Below, piece by piece: positions 1 through 5,398 of a stretch of DNA of 7,418 nt. The DNA is from Minisyncoccota bacterium. GTDB taxonomy: Bacteria; Patescibacteriota; Minisyncoccia; Phycocordibacterales; Phycocordibacteraceae. The translations under genes were made by a program, and so were the position numbers. The notes under the pieces were generated by a model. That model did not search any database. It was not told the origin of the DNA and saw only the letters and a list, made by a program, of their open reading frames with translations. The stretch lies in assembly GCA_028687085.1 (NCBI GenBank), contig JAQUAU010000038.1, positions 1 to 7,418 on the forward strand, in the 5' to 3' direction. Position 1 is the first letter of the stretch; each line of letters begins with the position of its first letter.

Positions 1-168
1 CTGGCGAGGGGTCTTGCAGACGCTACGACACACGTCTTCTCTCTGGGGTCACCGAGGACTGTCCCCATCGTCGGACAATCGATCTTTACGATTACCTGCG
101 AGACGAATGGCGATCCAGTGACTAAATCGGTGACGGTGAACGTTCAGGCGGCGTTCAGCGAATTCTAA
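1..168 (+). CDS. C-terminal end of a secreted/surface protein with an Ig-like domain (partial)
   Basis: The frame is open from base 1 to a TAA at 166-168 and gives 55 C-terminal residues; the start lies outside the window. The segment reads FTITCETNGDPVTKSVTVNV and then a short tail, AAFSEF. This resembles the last beta-strands of the small Ig-like domains often found in secreted CPR proteins: an aromatic-x-hydrophobic-T-C strand, a polar turn, then an alternating S-V-T-V strand. The start of the fragment has no recognisable motif. The rest of the protein, including any signal peptide or anchor, cannot be seen. It ends 53 nt before L31 and shows no obvious terminator hairpin. The domain assignment is inferred from strand pattern only, and the frame choice rests on that pattern. 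Confidence 0.55.
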   Translation: MARGLADATTHVFSLGSPRTVPIVGQSIFTITCETNGDPVTKSVTVNVQAAFSEF

Positions 169-206
169 CCGCGTGTGCCGGAATACTGGCGCAGATGAAG
201 GGTGCA

Positions 207-215
207 TGGTATCCT
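207..215 (+). promoter_or_regulatory. Putative extended -10 promoter of rpmE
   Basis: TG at 207-208, one base, then TATCCT at 210-215. The hexamer ends 6 nt before the ATG at 222, so transcription would begin at or next to the start codon. There is no Shine-Dalgarno sequence in front of the ATG, which fits a leaderless mRNA. No convincing -35 box is visible. Inference from pattern only. Confidence 0.35.
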
Positions 216-221
216 CCGGAC

Positions 222-470
222 ATGAAAAAGGATATTCACCCGGACACGTACCGCCAGGTCATTTTCGAAGATATCGCCTCAGGCGCGACGTTTTTGATTG
301 GCTCTACCGTGCATACGACCGAGACGGCGAAGTTCGAAGGTAAAGAATACCCGAAGCTCACCGTAGAAATCTCGAGCAAGTCGCACCCGTTTTATACGGG
401 CGAGGACCGTACGCTCGACAAGGCAGGAAGGGTAGAGAGATTTAAACAAAGAGCGGCCAAAAAGAAATAG
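222..470 (+). CDS. rpmE: 50S ribosomal protein L31, cysteine-free (type B-like)
   Basis: This is a component of the large ribosomal subunit that bridges to the 30S subunit at the central protuberance. The 82-residue product starts MKKDIHPDTY and contains the L31 signature SSKSHPFYTG (about residues 49-58), then a basic tail with GRVERFKQR and a terminal KKK. It has no cysteines, so it is the zinc-independent form of L31. The ATG at 222 is preferred over an in-frame ATG at 195, because the nine extra residues are not L31-like and MKxDIHP is the canonical N-terminus. A TATCCT hexamer ends 6 nt upstream of 222. The stop is TAG, and prfA follows after 15 nt, an order common in bacteria. Confidence 0.93.
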   Translation: MKKDIHPDTYRQVIFEDIASGATFLIGSTVHTTETAKFEGKEYPKLTVEISSKSHPFYTGEDRTLDKAGRVERFKQRAAKKK

Positions 471-473
471 GGC

Positions 474-479
474 TATACT
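474..479 (+). promoter_or_regulatory. Putative -10 box of prfA
   Basis: TATACT lies in the 15-nt gap after the rpmE stop and ends exactly 6 nt before the prfA ATG at 486. Transcription from it would start at about the A of the ATG. The GGAGAG between box and ATG abuts the start codon with no spacer, so it cannot work as a normal Shine-Dalgarno sequence. Inference. Confidence 0.45.
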
Positions 480-485
480 GGAGAG

Positions 486-1406
486 ATGGAGTACTCTCCA
501 GAGTTTAAAAAGAATTTCGCCACTGCGTATCTCGCAGAGGAATATGAGCGCCTTCTGAAAGAGGTGTCGGATGCGCGCGCCTCTGCCGGCGCCGATGCCG
601 AGCTCCAGCAGATGGCGGCTGAGGATGAGGCGCGCGCCAGCGCGCGCCAGGCCGCTATTCTCGCTGAGATAGAGCAGATTTTAGATAAAGAAAAAGAGGA
701 GGTCGCAAAACCGGTCTCGGTGGTGATGGAGCTGCGCGCCGCCGCAGGCGGCGACGAGGCCTCTATCTTCGCGCACGAGCTGCAAGATATGTATCAGAAA
801 TACGCCGAGCGCCGCGGATGGAAGTCGCACGTCATCGACGACCTTACCTTTGAGATCAGGGGAGCCGATGCCTATGATGCGCTCCGCTATGAGACCGGCG
901 TGCATCGCGTTCAGCGTGTCCCCTTGACCGAGAAGTCGGGCCGCATTCACACGTCGACTGCCTCGGTCGCGGTGCTCCCAATCCGCCTGAAGCCGAAATT
1001 TGAGATAAGTGCGGCTGACATCGAAATGGAGTTCTCTCGCTCGGGCGGCGCCGGCGGACAGAACGTGAATAAAGTAGAGACGGCAGTGAGGCTCATTCAC
1101 AAGCCGACCGGCATCGACGTGCGCTCCTCAAGCGAGCGCAGTCAGCTGGCCAACCGCGAAAAGGCGCTCCAGATTCTCTCGGCCAAGCTCGAGCAGATGC
1201 ATGACGAGAAGGAGGCTCGGGAGCACGCGGCCGAGCGCAAGGAGCAGATAGGCACGGGCGACCGCTCAGAGAAGATACGCACCTATAATTATCTCCAGGA
1301 TCGCGTTACTGACCACCGGCTGAAGGAGTCGTGGCACAATCTGCCCAAGATTATGGAAGGGAATATCGACGACATCATCGAGGCGCTTCGCCGCCCGGCA
1401 GCGTGA
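486..1406 (+). CDS. prfA: Peptide chain release factor 1 (RF1), short form
   Basis: RF1 recognises UAA and UAG in the ribosomal A site and triggers hydrolysis of peptidyl-tRNA. The 306-residue protein carries GGQ at residues 190-192 within SRSGGAGGQNVNK, which reaches the peptidyl transferase centre. It also has a PxT-type codon-recognition tripeptide, PLT (146-148), in GVHRVQRVPLTEKSGRIHTS. RF2 has SPF there, so this is RF1. The C-terminal block RTYNYLQDRVTDHR (265-278) is typical. It is about 50 residues shorter than the usual 355-360, mostly in the N-terminal helical domain, which is rich in Ala, Arg and Glu. The gene itself ends in TGA, a codon RF1 does not read, so an RF2 must be encoded elsewhere. 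rpmE lies 15 nt upstream and rpsB 49 nt downstream. The start is the ATG right after TATACT. Confidence 0.95.
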   Translation: MEYSPEFKKNFATAYLAEEYERLLKEVSDARASAGADAELQQMAAEDEARASARQAAILAEIEQILDKEKEEVAKPVSVVMELRAAAGGDEASIFAHELQDMYQKYAERRGWKSHVIDDLTFEIRGADAYDALRYETGVHRVQRVPLTEKSGRIHTSTASVAVLPIRLKPKFEISAADIEMEFSRSGGAGGQNVNKVETAVRLIHKPTGIDVRSSSERSQLANREKALQILSAKLEQMHDEKEAREHAAERKEQIGTGDRSEKIRTYNYLQDRVTDHRLKESWHNLPKIMEGNIDDIIEALRRPAA

Positions 1407-1440
1407 TACGGCGCCGCTTGCAGGTAAACGCCGCGTAAGG

Positions 1441-1446
1441 TAGAGT
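1441..1446 (+). promoter_or_regulatory. Putative -10 box of rpsB
   Basis: TAGAGT ends 9 nt before the rpsB ATG at 1456. The surrounding bases (TAGAGT-AACCCGATA-ATG) resemble those before the glycosyltransferase start (TACAGT-AACGCCATC-ATG). No -35 box stands out. An AAGG at about 1437-1440 is too far upstream (15 nt) for a normal Shine-Dalgarno. Inference. Confidence 0.35.
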
Positions 1447-1455
1447 AACCCGATA

Positions 1456-2154
1456 ATGACTGAAGTGAACAACGCGGCAGAGATGAAGCGCCTCTTCGAT
1501 ACAGGGGCGCATTTCGCGCAAGTGAAGAGTCGCCGGCACCCCTCGATGAAGCCCTTTCTCGTGGGCACGAAGGGGCGTCAGGAGATTATCGACCTCGTAA
1601 AGACGGCTGAACAGCTCGAAGCCGCGAAGGGCGCGATGGCGGCCTTGGCGAAGGAGGGTAAGACGGTCCTCCTTGTCGGCGGCAAGGTTGAGATCGCGGC
1701 CTTGGTGAAGGCGGCAGCCGAGAGCATCAATGCTCCCTATGTCGCCGCGCGCTGGCTCGGCGGCACAATCTCTAACTGGACCGAGATCAAGAAGCGCGTC
1801 GATCGGCTCGCTGAACTGCTCGAGTCGTCGGCGACCGGTGCGCTCGCGAAGCAGCACACCAAGCTCGAACTCGTGATGATCGGTCGCGAGAAGGCACGTC
1901 TCGAGATTCGGCTCGACGGCATCACCACGATGACGAAGAAGCCGGACGCCCTTTTGGTCGTCGACACCAAGCACGAGAAGCATGCGGTCAAAGAGGCAAA
2001 CGATGCGGGCATCCCGATCATCGCCATCATGAGCTCAGACTGCGATCTCCGCGAAGCGGCGTATCCGATCGTCGCGAACGATACCTCGCGTGAGACGGTG
2101 AAGCTTATCCTCGGAGAGCTCACTAAAGCATTTACCACAGGGCAGACTGCATAG
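1456..2154 (+). CDS. rpsB: 30S ribosomal protein S2
   Basis: S2 is a late-assembling 30S subunit protein that helps recruit S1 where S1 is present. The 232-residue product shows the family blocks in order: GAHFAQVKSRRHPSMKPFL near the N-terminus (about 17-35), a coiled-coil-like helical stretch, RWLGGTISNW (about 98-107), then PDALLVVDTKHEKHAVKEA and GIPIIAIMSSDCDLREAAYPIVANDTS towards the C-terminus. The last block differs from the commoner DTNCDP form but keeps the IVANDT core. The length is typical of a compact S2. ATG 1456 gives a normal short N-terminal extension before GAHF, though an in-frame ATG at 1483 is possible. rpsB followed by tsf is one of the most conserved bacterial gene pairs. 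Here the two are separated by 111 nt that hold a large palindrome. Confidence 0.95.
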   Translation: MTEVNNAAEMKRLFDTGAHFAQVKSRRHPSMKPFLVGTKGRQEIIDLVKTAEQLEAAKGAMAALAKEGKTVLLVGGKVEIAALVKAAAESINAPYVAARWLGGTISNWTEIKKRVDRLAELLESSATGALAKQHTKLELVMIGREKARLEIRLDGITTMTKKPDALLVVDTKHEKHAVKEANDAGIPIIAIMSSDCDLREAAYPIVANDTSRETVKLILGELTKAFTTGQTA

Positions 2155-2156
2155 GG

Positions 2157-2241
2157 AGCTTCGGTCGCGAAAAATTCTTTTTCTGTTCGCTCGGGGCACT
2201 GCAGCCACTCACAGAAAAACGAACTTTTCGCGACCGAGCTT
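2157..2241. repeat. Palindromic element with 5-bp flanking direct repeats, rpsB-tsf gap
   Basis: A 75-nt core (2162-2236) begins CGGTCGCGAAAA and ends with its exact complement TTTTCGCGACCG. Further pairing continues inwards: TTC with GAA, then TTTTTCTGT (2178-2186) with ACAGAAAAA (2211-2219), leaving one mismatch (A2174/C2224), one bulged base (C2220) and a 24-nt loop. AGCTT occurs directly on both sides (2157-2161 and 2237-2241), as expected of a target-site duplication. The tsf promoter-like sequence follows at once. In RNA it would be a very stable hairpin followed by a U-rich stretch, so it may also act as a partial terminator or attenuator between rpsB and tsf. Confidence 0.75.
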
Positions 2242-2242
2242 G

Positions 2243-2254
2243 TGTTATTATATT
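2243..2254 (+). promoter_or_regulatory. Putative extended -10 promoter of tsf
   Basis: TG at 2243-2244, a base, and TATTAT at 2246-2251, overlapped by TATATT at 2249-2254. The boxes end 11-14 nt before the tsf ATG at 2266, implying a 5' leader of only a few bases. This AT-rich patch stands out from its GC-rich surroundings and lies just outside the palindromic element, so tsf probably keeps its own promoter despite the insertion. Inference. Confidence 0.4.
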
Positions 2255-2265
2255 TTTTGAACACT

Positions 2266-2847
<582 letters not shown>

Positions 2848-2851
2848 GGCC

Positions 2852-3268
2852 ATGACGCACCTCATTATCATTCTCGGCACGCTCACGCTTCTCGCCGGCT
2901 TCTTCGCACTGACTGCCTACGAGGCGCGACGTGGCGTACGCGTCTTTTCTGCAGGACGGACGCGTCTTGACGCGCAGATTGCACGCATCTATTTTATTCT
3001 GGAGCATGTCGATCTGAGCGCGTTCCTGCGGGACGAGGTGCGGCGTCTCGTAGGCCGCATCGGGCACGATATCGCACACCTCTCGCTCCAGGCAGTGCGT
3101 GTCGCCGAACGCGTGCTTACCCGCCTCGTGCGCTATTTGCGCACGAAGCACGAGGTGGATATCACGCCGCGTGAGACCGCACGGCCGTTCGTGCAGTCGC
3201 TCTCTGACTTCAAGGATCGCTTGAAGGCGGCTCGGCCAGAGAACTCAGAGATTACCGAGATACAATAG
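2852..3268 (+). CDS. Small membrane-anchored protein of unknown function downstream of tsf
   Basis: This 138-residue protein has no function I can assign. Residues 4-22 (LIIILGTLTLLAGFFALTA) form one N-terminal membrane helix with no clear signal peptidase site. A basic EARRG follows, then a mostly helical, Arg/His-rich domain of about 100 residues with HVDLSAFLRDEVRRL (52-66), GHDIAHLSLQAVR and an RLVRYLR segment. The tail ends PFVQSLSDFKDRLKAARPE. The many arginines after the helix suggest a cytoplasmic domain facing the membrane or nucleic acid. I believe similar proteins follow tsf in other Parcubacteria, but that is recall and not a search result. The ATG lies 4 nt after the tsf stop (AGGG partly overlaps that stop), so it is read as part of the tsf transcript. 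Confidence 0.8.
   Translation: MTHLIIILGTLTLLAGFFALTAYEARRGVRVFSAGRTRLDAQIARIYFILEHVDLSAFLRDEVRRLVGRIGHDIAHLSLQAVRVAERVLTRLVRYLRTKHEVDITPRETARPFVQSLSDFKDRLKAARPENSEITEIQ
3261..3266 (+). promoter_or_regulatory. Putative -10 box before the tRNA fragment
   Basis: TACAAT overlaps the last codons of the small membrane protein and ends 9 nt before the tRNA-like sequence at 3276. This is the position expected for the original promoter of a tRNA gene starting at 3276. No -35 box is evident. Inference. Confidence 0.35.
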
Positions 3269-3275
3269 AACATAC

Positions 3276-3348
3276 GCCGCCTTAGCTCAGCCCCGACGCC
3301 ATGCAGCATGGGTCGGGGAGCCGACTTCCGACGTCGGCTTTGGTAGAG
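3276..3348 (+). pseudogene. Truncated 5' copy of tRNA-Thr interrupted in the D-loop by hairpin repeats
   Basis: Bases 3276-3289 match the first 14 nt of the intact tRNA-Thr downstream (acceptor 5' strand and D-stem 5' strand). Bases 3340-3348 (TTGGTAGAG) match its nt 16-24 (D-loop and D-stem 3' strand). Between them are 50 nt of GC-rich palindromes that replace a single D-loop base. After 3348 the similarity stops, and there is no anticodon arm, T arm or 3' acceptor strand, so this copy cannot make a tRNA. The intact gene begins 14 nt further on. It is either a partial tandem duplication later hit by a repeat, or the original 5' end displaced by an insertion. Confidence 0.8.
3291..3339. repeat. 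Two tandem GC-rich hairpins inside the tRNA fragment
   Basis: Hairpin 1 is CCCCGAC (3291-3297) pairing with GTCGGGG (3312-3318), extended by CCATGC (3299-3304) with GCATGG (3306-3311). Hairpin 2 is AGCCGAC (3319-3325) pairing with GTCGGCT (3333-3339), loop TTCCGAC. The first 11 nt, CCCCGACGCCA, and the closing GGGTCGGGG are also found in the repeat at the 3' end of pheS (6194-6235), so both belong to one dispersed family. No clear target-site duplication is visible. Confidence 0.75.
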
Positions 3349-3349
3349 T
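3341..3349 (+). promoter_or_regulatory. Possible extended -10 promoter of the intact tRNA-Thr
   Basis: TG, G, TAGAGT (3344-3349) ends 13 nt before the tRNA at 3363. It is made from the D-arm remnant TTGGTAGAG plus the following T, so the truncated copy itself may supply the promoter. The same TAGAGT hexamer precedes rpsB. Speculative. Confidence 0.25.
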
Positions 3350-3362
3350 AGTACGTAATATT

Positions 3363-3435
3363 GCCGCCTTAGCTCAATTGGTAGAGCAGCTCACTTGTAA
3401 TGAGCAGGTACCCAGTTCGAATCTGGGAGGCGGCT
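3363..3435 (+). tRNA. tRNA-Thr, anticodon UGU
   Basis: A complete 73-nt cloverleaf can be drawn. Acceptor GCCGCCT pairs with AGGCGGC; the D stem is GCTC/GAGC; the anticodon stem GCTCA/TGAGC encloses loop CTTGTAA with anticodon TGT, which reads ACA (Thr). The variable loop is AGGTA, and the T stem CCCAG/CTGGG encloses TTCGAAT. The discriminator is T at 3435. CCA is not encoded, so it must be added by a nucleotidyltransferase. The last base is shared with the stop codon of the minus-strand thioredoxin-like gene. There is no intron. Confidence 0.97.
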
Positions 3436-4103
3436 CAGAGTTTAGAAGTAGTAGACGTCGCAAGCGCTCCCTTCGGGAATTGCTTCTCAAGATCCTCAAG
3501 CGAGGTGAAGCCGTAGGAGTGCTTGCCGTTCACGATGAATGCCGGCAGAGCGCCCTGCACCTTATTGAGGGCGATAAACGTCTTGAGGGCGCCAAGTTCG
3601 AGATTGTAGTCAAAGGAATAGACGCGCAGCGCGGGATAGGTATTGTGCAGATAGGAGAGCGCGTAGCCGGCTTTGTCGCAGTCACTGCAGTCGCCGGCGT
3701 TGCTGTAGAAGTAGAGGACGATGACCGGCTTTGTCCCACAGGCCTTGGCGAGCTGTTTGGTGATGAGGTAGTCGCGTATTTCAAGCAGGGAGTACTGCTG
3801 TTTCAGCCGCAGAACCTGAGCGTTGTCGGTACCGAGCTGATTCTCGGCATAGGAGAGGCGGTTGCCGAGGTCGGCGAGGCTGGTGATAAGCGTGGTTGAT
3901 GATGCGGCGCTGTCGCAGGGTGCCGCTTCAAGGAGAGAGAACTGTGTATCGAGTGAGAGCGTATCGATCGAGAGTTGGTCTTCGATAGCGCCGAGCTCTG
4001 CGATACGCGCATCGTTTAAGTAATTCACGGCATAGGCGACGGTGCCGGTGAGCGCGACCGTAATGAAGAGTGCGATGAGAACGTTCCGGGTGACAATTGA
4101 CAT
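3435..4103 (-). CDS. Membrane-anchored thioredoxin-fold protein with a CxxC motif
   Basis: The 222-residue protein has an N-terminal membrane helix (about 7-28), a predicted helical or coiled-coil spacer rich in Leu, Glu and Gln (about 30-118), and a C-terminal thioredoxin-like domain. In that domain KPVIVLYFYSNAGDCSDC is the first beta-strand leading to the active-site motif C139-S-D-C142. ALPAFIV contains the likely cis-proline (P187), and GFTSLEDLEK is the final helix. It is probably an extracytoplasmic dithiol/disulfide protein; substrate and redox direction are unknown. Two further cysteines (63 and 122) flank the spacer. The gene starts 3 nt after the glycosyltransferase stop, so the two form an operon with coupled translation. 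Its TGA stop uses the tRNA-Thr discriminator base, so the two transcripts converge with a 1-nt overlap. Confidence 0.8.
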   Translation of the reverse strand: MSIVTRNVLIALFITVALTGTVAYAVNYLNDARIAELGAIEDQLSIDTLSLDTQFSLLEAAPCDSAASSTTLITSLADLGNRLSYAENQLGTDNAQVLRLKQQYSLLEIRDYLITKQLAKACGTKPVIVLYFYSNAGDCSDCDKAGYALSYLHNTYPALRVYSFDYNLELGALKTFIALNKVQGALPAFIVNGKHSYGFTSLEDLEKQFPKGALATSTTSKL

Positions 4104-4106
4104 ACC

Positions 4107-5360
4107 TTATGCGCGCCAGCCGCGGTGTCTACCGAAGGTCACGTCGGCCGTCGCTCGCACCAGCCAGAGGGGCGCGATGAGTCCGTAGAGAATCACATAG
4201 GAAATGATTCCGAGCCCTATCTTTCCCGGCGTCTTCGAGAGGCGCTTGCCGAACACGATAAGACCGAGCGAGACACCGAGGGTGATGAGGGCGAGCAGGA
4301 TATAGAAATTCGCCGGGAAGTAGAACCAATCGAATGAACCGTGCGGCAAAAGGGTATAGGAGAGCGGGATGTCGGCGCGAATCGAGAGTGCGGTGAAGGC
4401 GTCGCGCAGGAGCAAGAAGAGCATAAGCGCGAAGAGGAGGATGCCGCTGCCCACCGCGATGACCGCAGTGGGGAGGATGAGCATGCCGAGGACGCCGCGG
4501 TTCCAGTCGCCAATAAGCGAACGGTATTCGCCGAGCACATTGCGCAGGAAGCCGGCTGTCCAGCGCGTACGCTGTTTGACGAGTTTCAGTATCGTATCGG
4601 GCGAGGTCGTGTAGACGCGGGCGCGCGGCGCGTTCTCGATCTCGTAGCCTTCTCTCTGGAGACGGAGCGCCATCTCCATGTCTTCGGTCTGGTGGCCGCG
4701 CTTGAAGCCGCCTACCGTCTCGACGATGTTGCGCCGATAGAAGGAGAAAGGCCCGGGCGTCACGTAGAGGCCGTTGACCGAGGCGAGCGTGTGGCGAAGC
4801 GTAATGCCGAAGGTGTACTCGGCATTTTGCATATGCTGGAGCAGTTTCTGCGGACGGTGTATCGACATCGCCGCCGTAACGGCGGCGACCTCTCCCCGCG
4901 CAAAACAGGGGATGATCTCACGGAGCGCATCTGGCTCGACGAAAGAGTCGGCGTCGAGGCATCCGACGAACTCAGCACTGGTCGCGGCGATGCCGGTGTT
5001 AAGCGCGGTGTGCTTGCCGCCATTCTCTTTAGTTATCACCCGCACCTGCGGGTGCTCGGCAAAGCGAGCCATGACTGCAGACGTCGCATCGGTGGAACCG
5101 TCATCGACGAGTATGATCTCGAGCTTTTCTTTCGGATATTCAAGAGCCAATAGGGAGTCGCAGGTTGCGGCGATAGTCAGCTCTTCGTTCCAGCACGGCA
5201 CGATGACGGCGACAGAAGGGGTCTCATCGCTTGTATTTGCGCCGTGCGGCGCGCGCCCGCGTGCGGAGCGCGCGGGCGCCGAGAGAAGCGTGACGAGCAA
5301 AAACGACTCGAAGAATATCGCAAGAAAGAGAAATGGATATGCCAGTATTTCGGGGCCCAT
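4107..5360 (-). CDS. Membrane processive family 2 glycosyltransferase
   Basis: The 417-residue protein has one N-terminal membrane helix (about 5-27), a cytoplasmic GT-A domain and about three C-terminal helices (roughly 290-318, 346-370 and 382-402). GT2 motifs are intact: VIVPCWNEE (53-60), DDGS (86-89), ENGGKHTALN (112-121), DAD (136-138), the base-bearing TED (225-227) and QRTRW (263-267). The Q-x-x-R-W motif marks processive enzymes of the cellulose, hyaluronan and poly-N-acetylglucosamine synthase type, which use UDP-sugars and extrude the polymer. The exact sugar cannot be told. The linker at about 28-38 is Ala/Arg/Gly-rich and coincides with a GC palindrome. The start ATG lies 9 nt after a TACAGT box, and the gene is divergent from pheS. 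The thioredoxin-like gene follows after 3 nt, suggesting a joint role in envelope polysaccharide or surface biogenesis (inference). Confidence 0.9.
   Translation of the reverse strand: MGPEILAYPFLFLAIFFESFLLVTLLSAPARSARGRAPHGANTSDETPSVAVIVPCWNEELTIAATCDSLLALEYPKEKLEIILVDDGSTDATSAVMARFAEHPQVRVITKENGGKHTALNTGIAATSAEFVGCLDADSFVEPDALREIIPCFARGEVAAVTAAMSIHRPQKLLQHMQNAEYTFGITLRHTLASVNGLYVTPGPFSFYRRNIVETVGGFKRGHQTEDMEMALRLQREGYEIENAPRARVYTTSPDTILKLVKQRTRWTAGFLRNVLGEYRSLIGDWNRGVLGMLILPTAVIAVGSGILLFALMLFLLLRDAFTALSIRADIPLSYTLLPHGSFDWFYFPANFYILLALITLGVSLGLIVFGKRLSKTPGKIGLGIISYVILYGLIAPLWLVRATADVTFGRHRGWRA
5253..5279. repeat. Short GC inverted repeat in the glycosyltransferase linker
   Basis: GCGCCCGCG (5253-5261) pairs with CGCGGGCGC (5271-5279) around a 9-nt loop. 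It encodes the Ala/Arg-rich part of the linker between the first membrane helix and the catalytic domain. It could be a remnant repeat or just local GC-rich codon usage. Confidence 0.4.
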
Positions 5361-5369
5361 GATGGCGTT

Positions 5370-5378
5370 ACTGTACCA
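5370..5378 (-). promoter_or_regulatory. Putative extended -10 promoter of the glycosyltransferase operon
   Basis: On the minus strand TG, G, TACAGT; the hexamer ends 9 nt before the ATG (5360-5358). The leader would be 2-3 nt. It lies back to back with the pheS promoter, so both divergent promoters share about 38 nt and their upstream regions overlap. Inference. Confidence 0.4.
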
Positions 5379-5383
5379 TAATC

Positions 5384-5392
5384 TGTTATATT
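5384..5392 (+). promoter_or_regulatory. Putative extended -10 promoter of pheST
   Basis: TG, T, TATATT (5387-5392); the hexamer ends exactly 6 nt before ATG 5399, so transcription would start at about the ATG. If so, the palindrome at 5404-5468 forms the very 5' end of the pheST mRNA. No Shine-Dalgarno sequence precedes 5399. Inference. Confidence 0.45.
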
Positions 5393-5398
5393 TTCAGC

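Noticed and set aside
195..221. ATG 195 as the rpmE start
   Set aside because: It adds nine residues unlike L31 before the canonical MKKDIHP, and a -10-like box would lie inside them.
480..485. GGAGAG as the prfA Shine-Dalgarno sequence
   Set aside because: It abuts the ATG with no spacer, too close for 16S pairing while the start codon is in the P site.
573..637. GCGCGCGCCTC/GAGGCGCGCGC inverted repeat in prfA
   Set aside because: The arms are 43 nt apart in an Ala/Arg/Glu-rich coding stretch of GC-rich codons, with no nesting or flanking repeats. It is most likely composition.
2242..2265. GTG 2242 as the tsf start
   Set aside because: The extra residues come from the AT-rich promoter-like stretch; MEITTEIIKKLR is the family N-terminus.
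3290..3339. An intron in a tRNA gene
   Set aside because: The interrupted copy lacks the anticodon, T arm and 3' acceptor, and an intact intron-free gene lies next to it. No group I features are visible in 50 nt.
4341..5153. Long open frame on the plus strand opposite the glycosyltransferase gene, and similar antisense frames over rpsB, prfA and pheS
   Set aside because: They have low-complexity Arg/Ala/Ser compositions and no family motifs, and they mirror GC-rich codons of the well-supported genes on the other strand.
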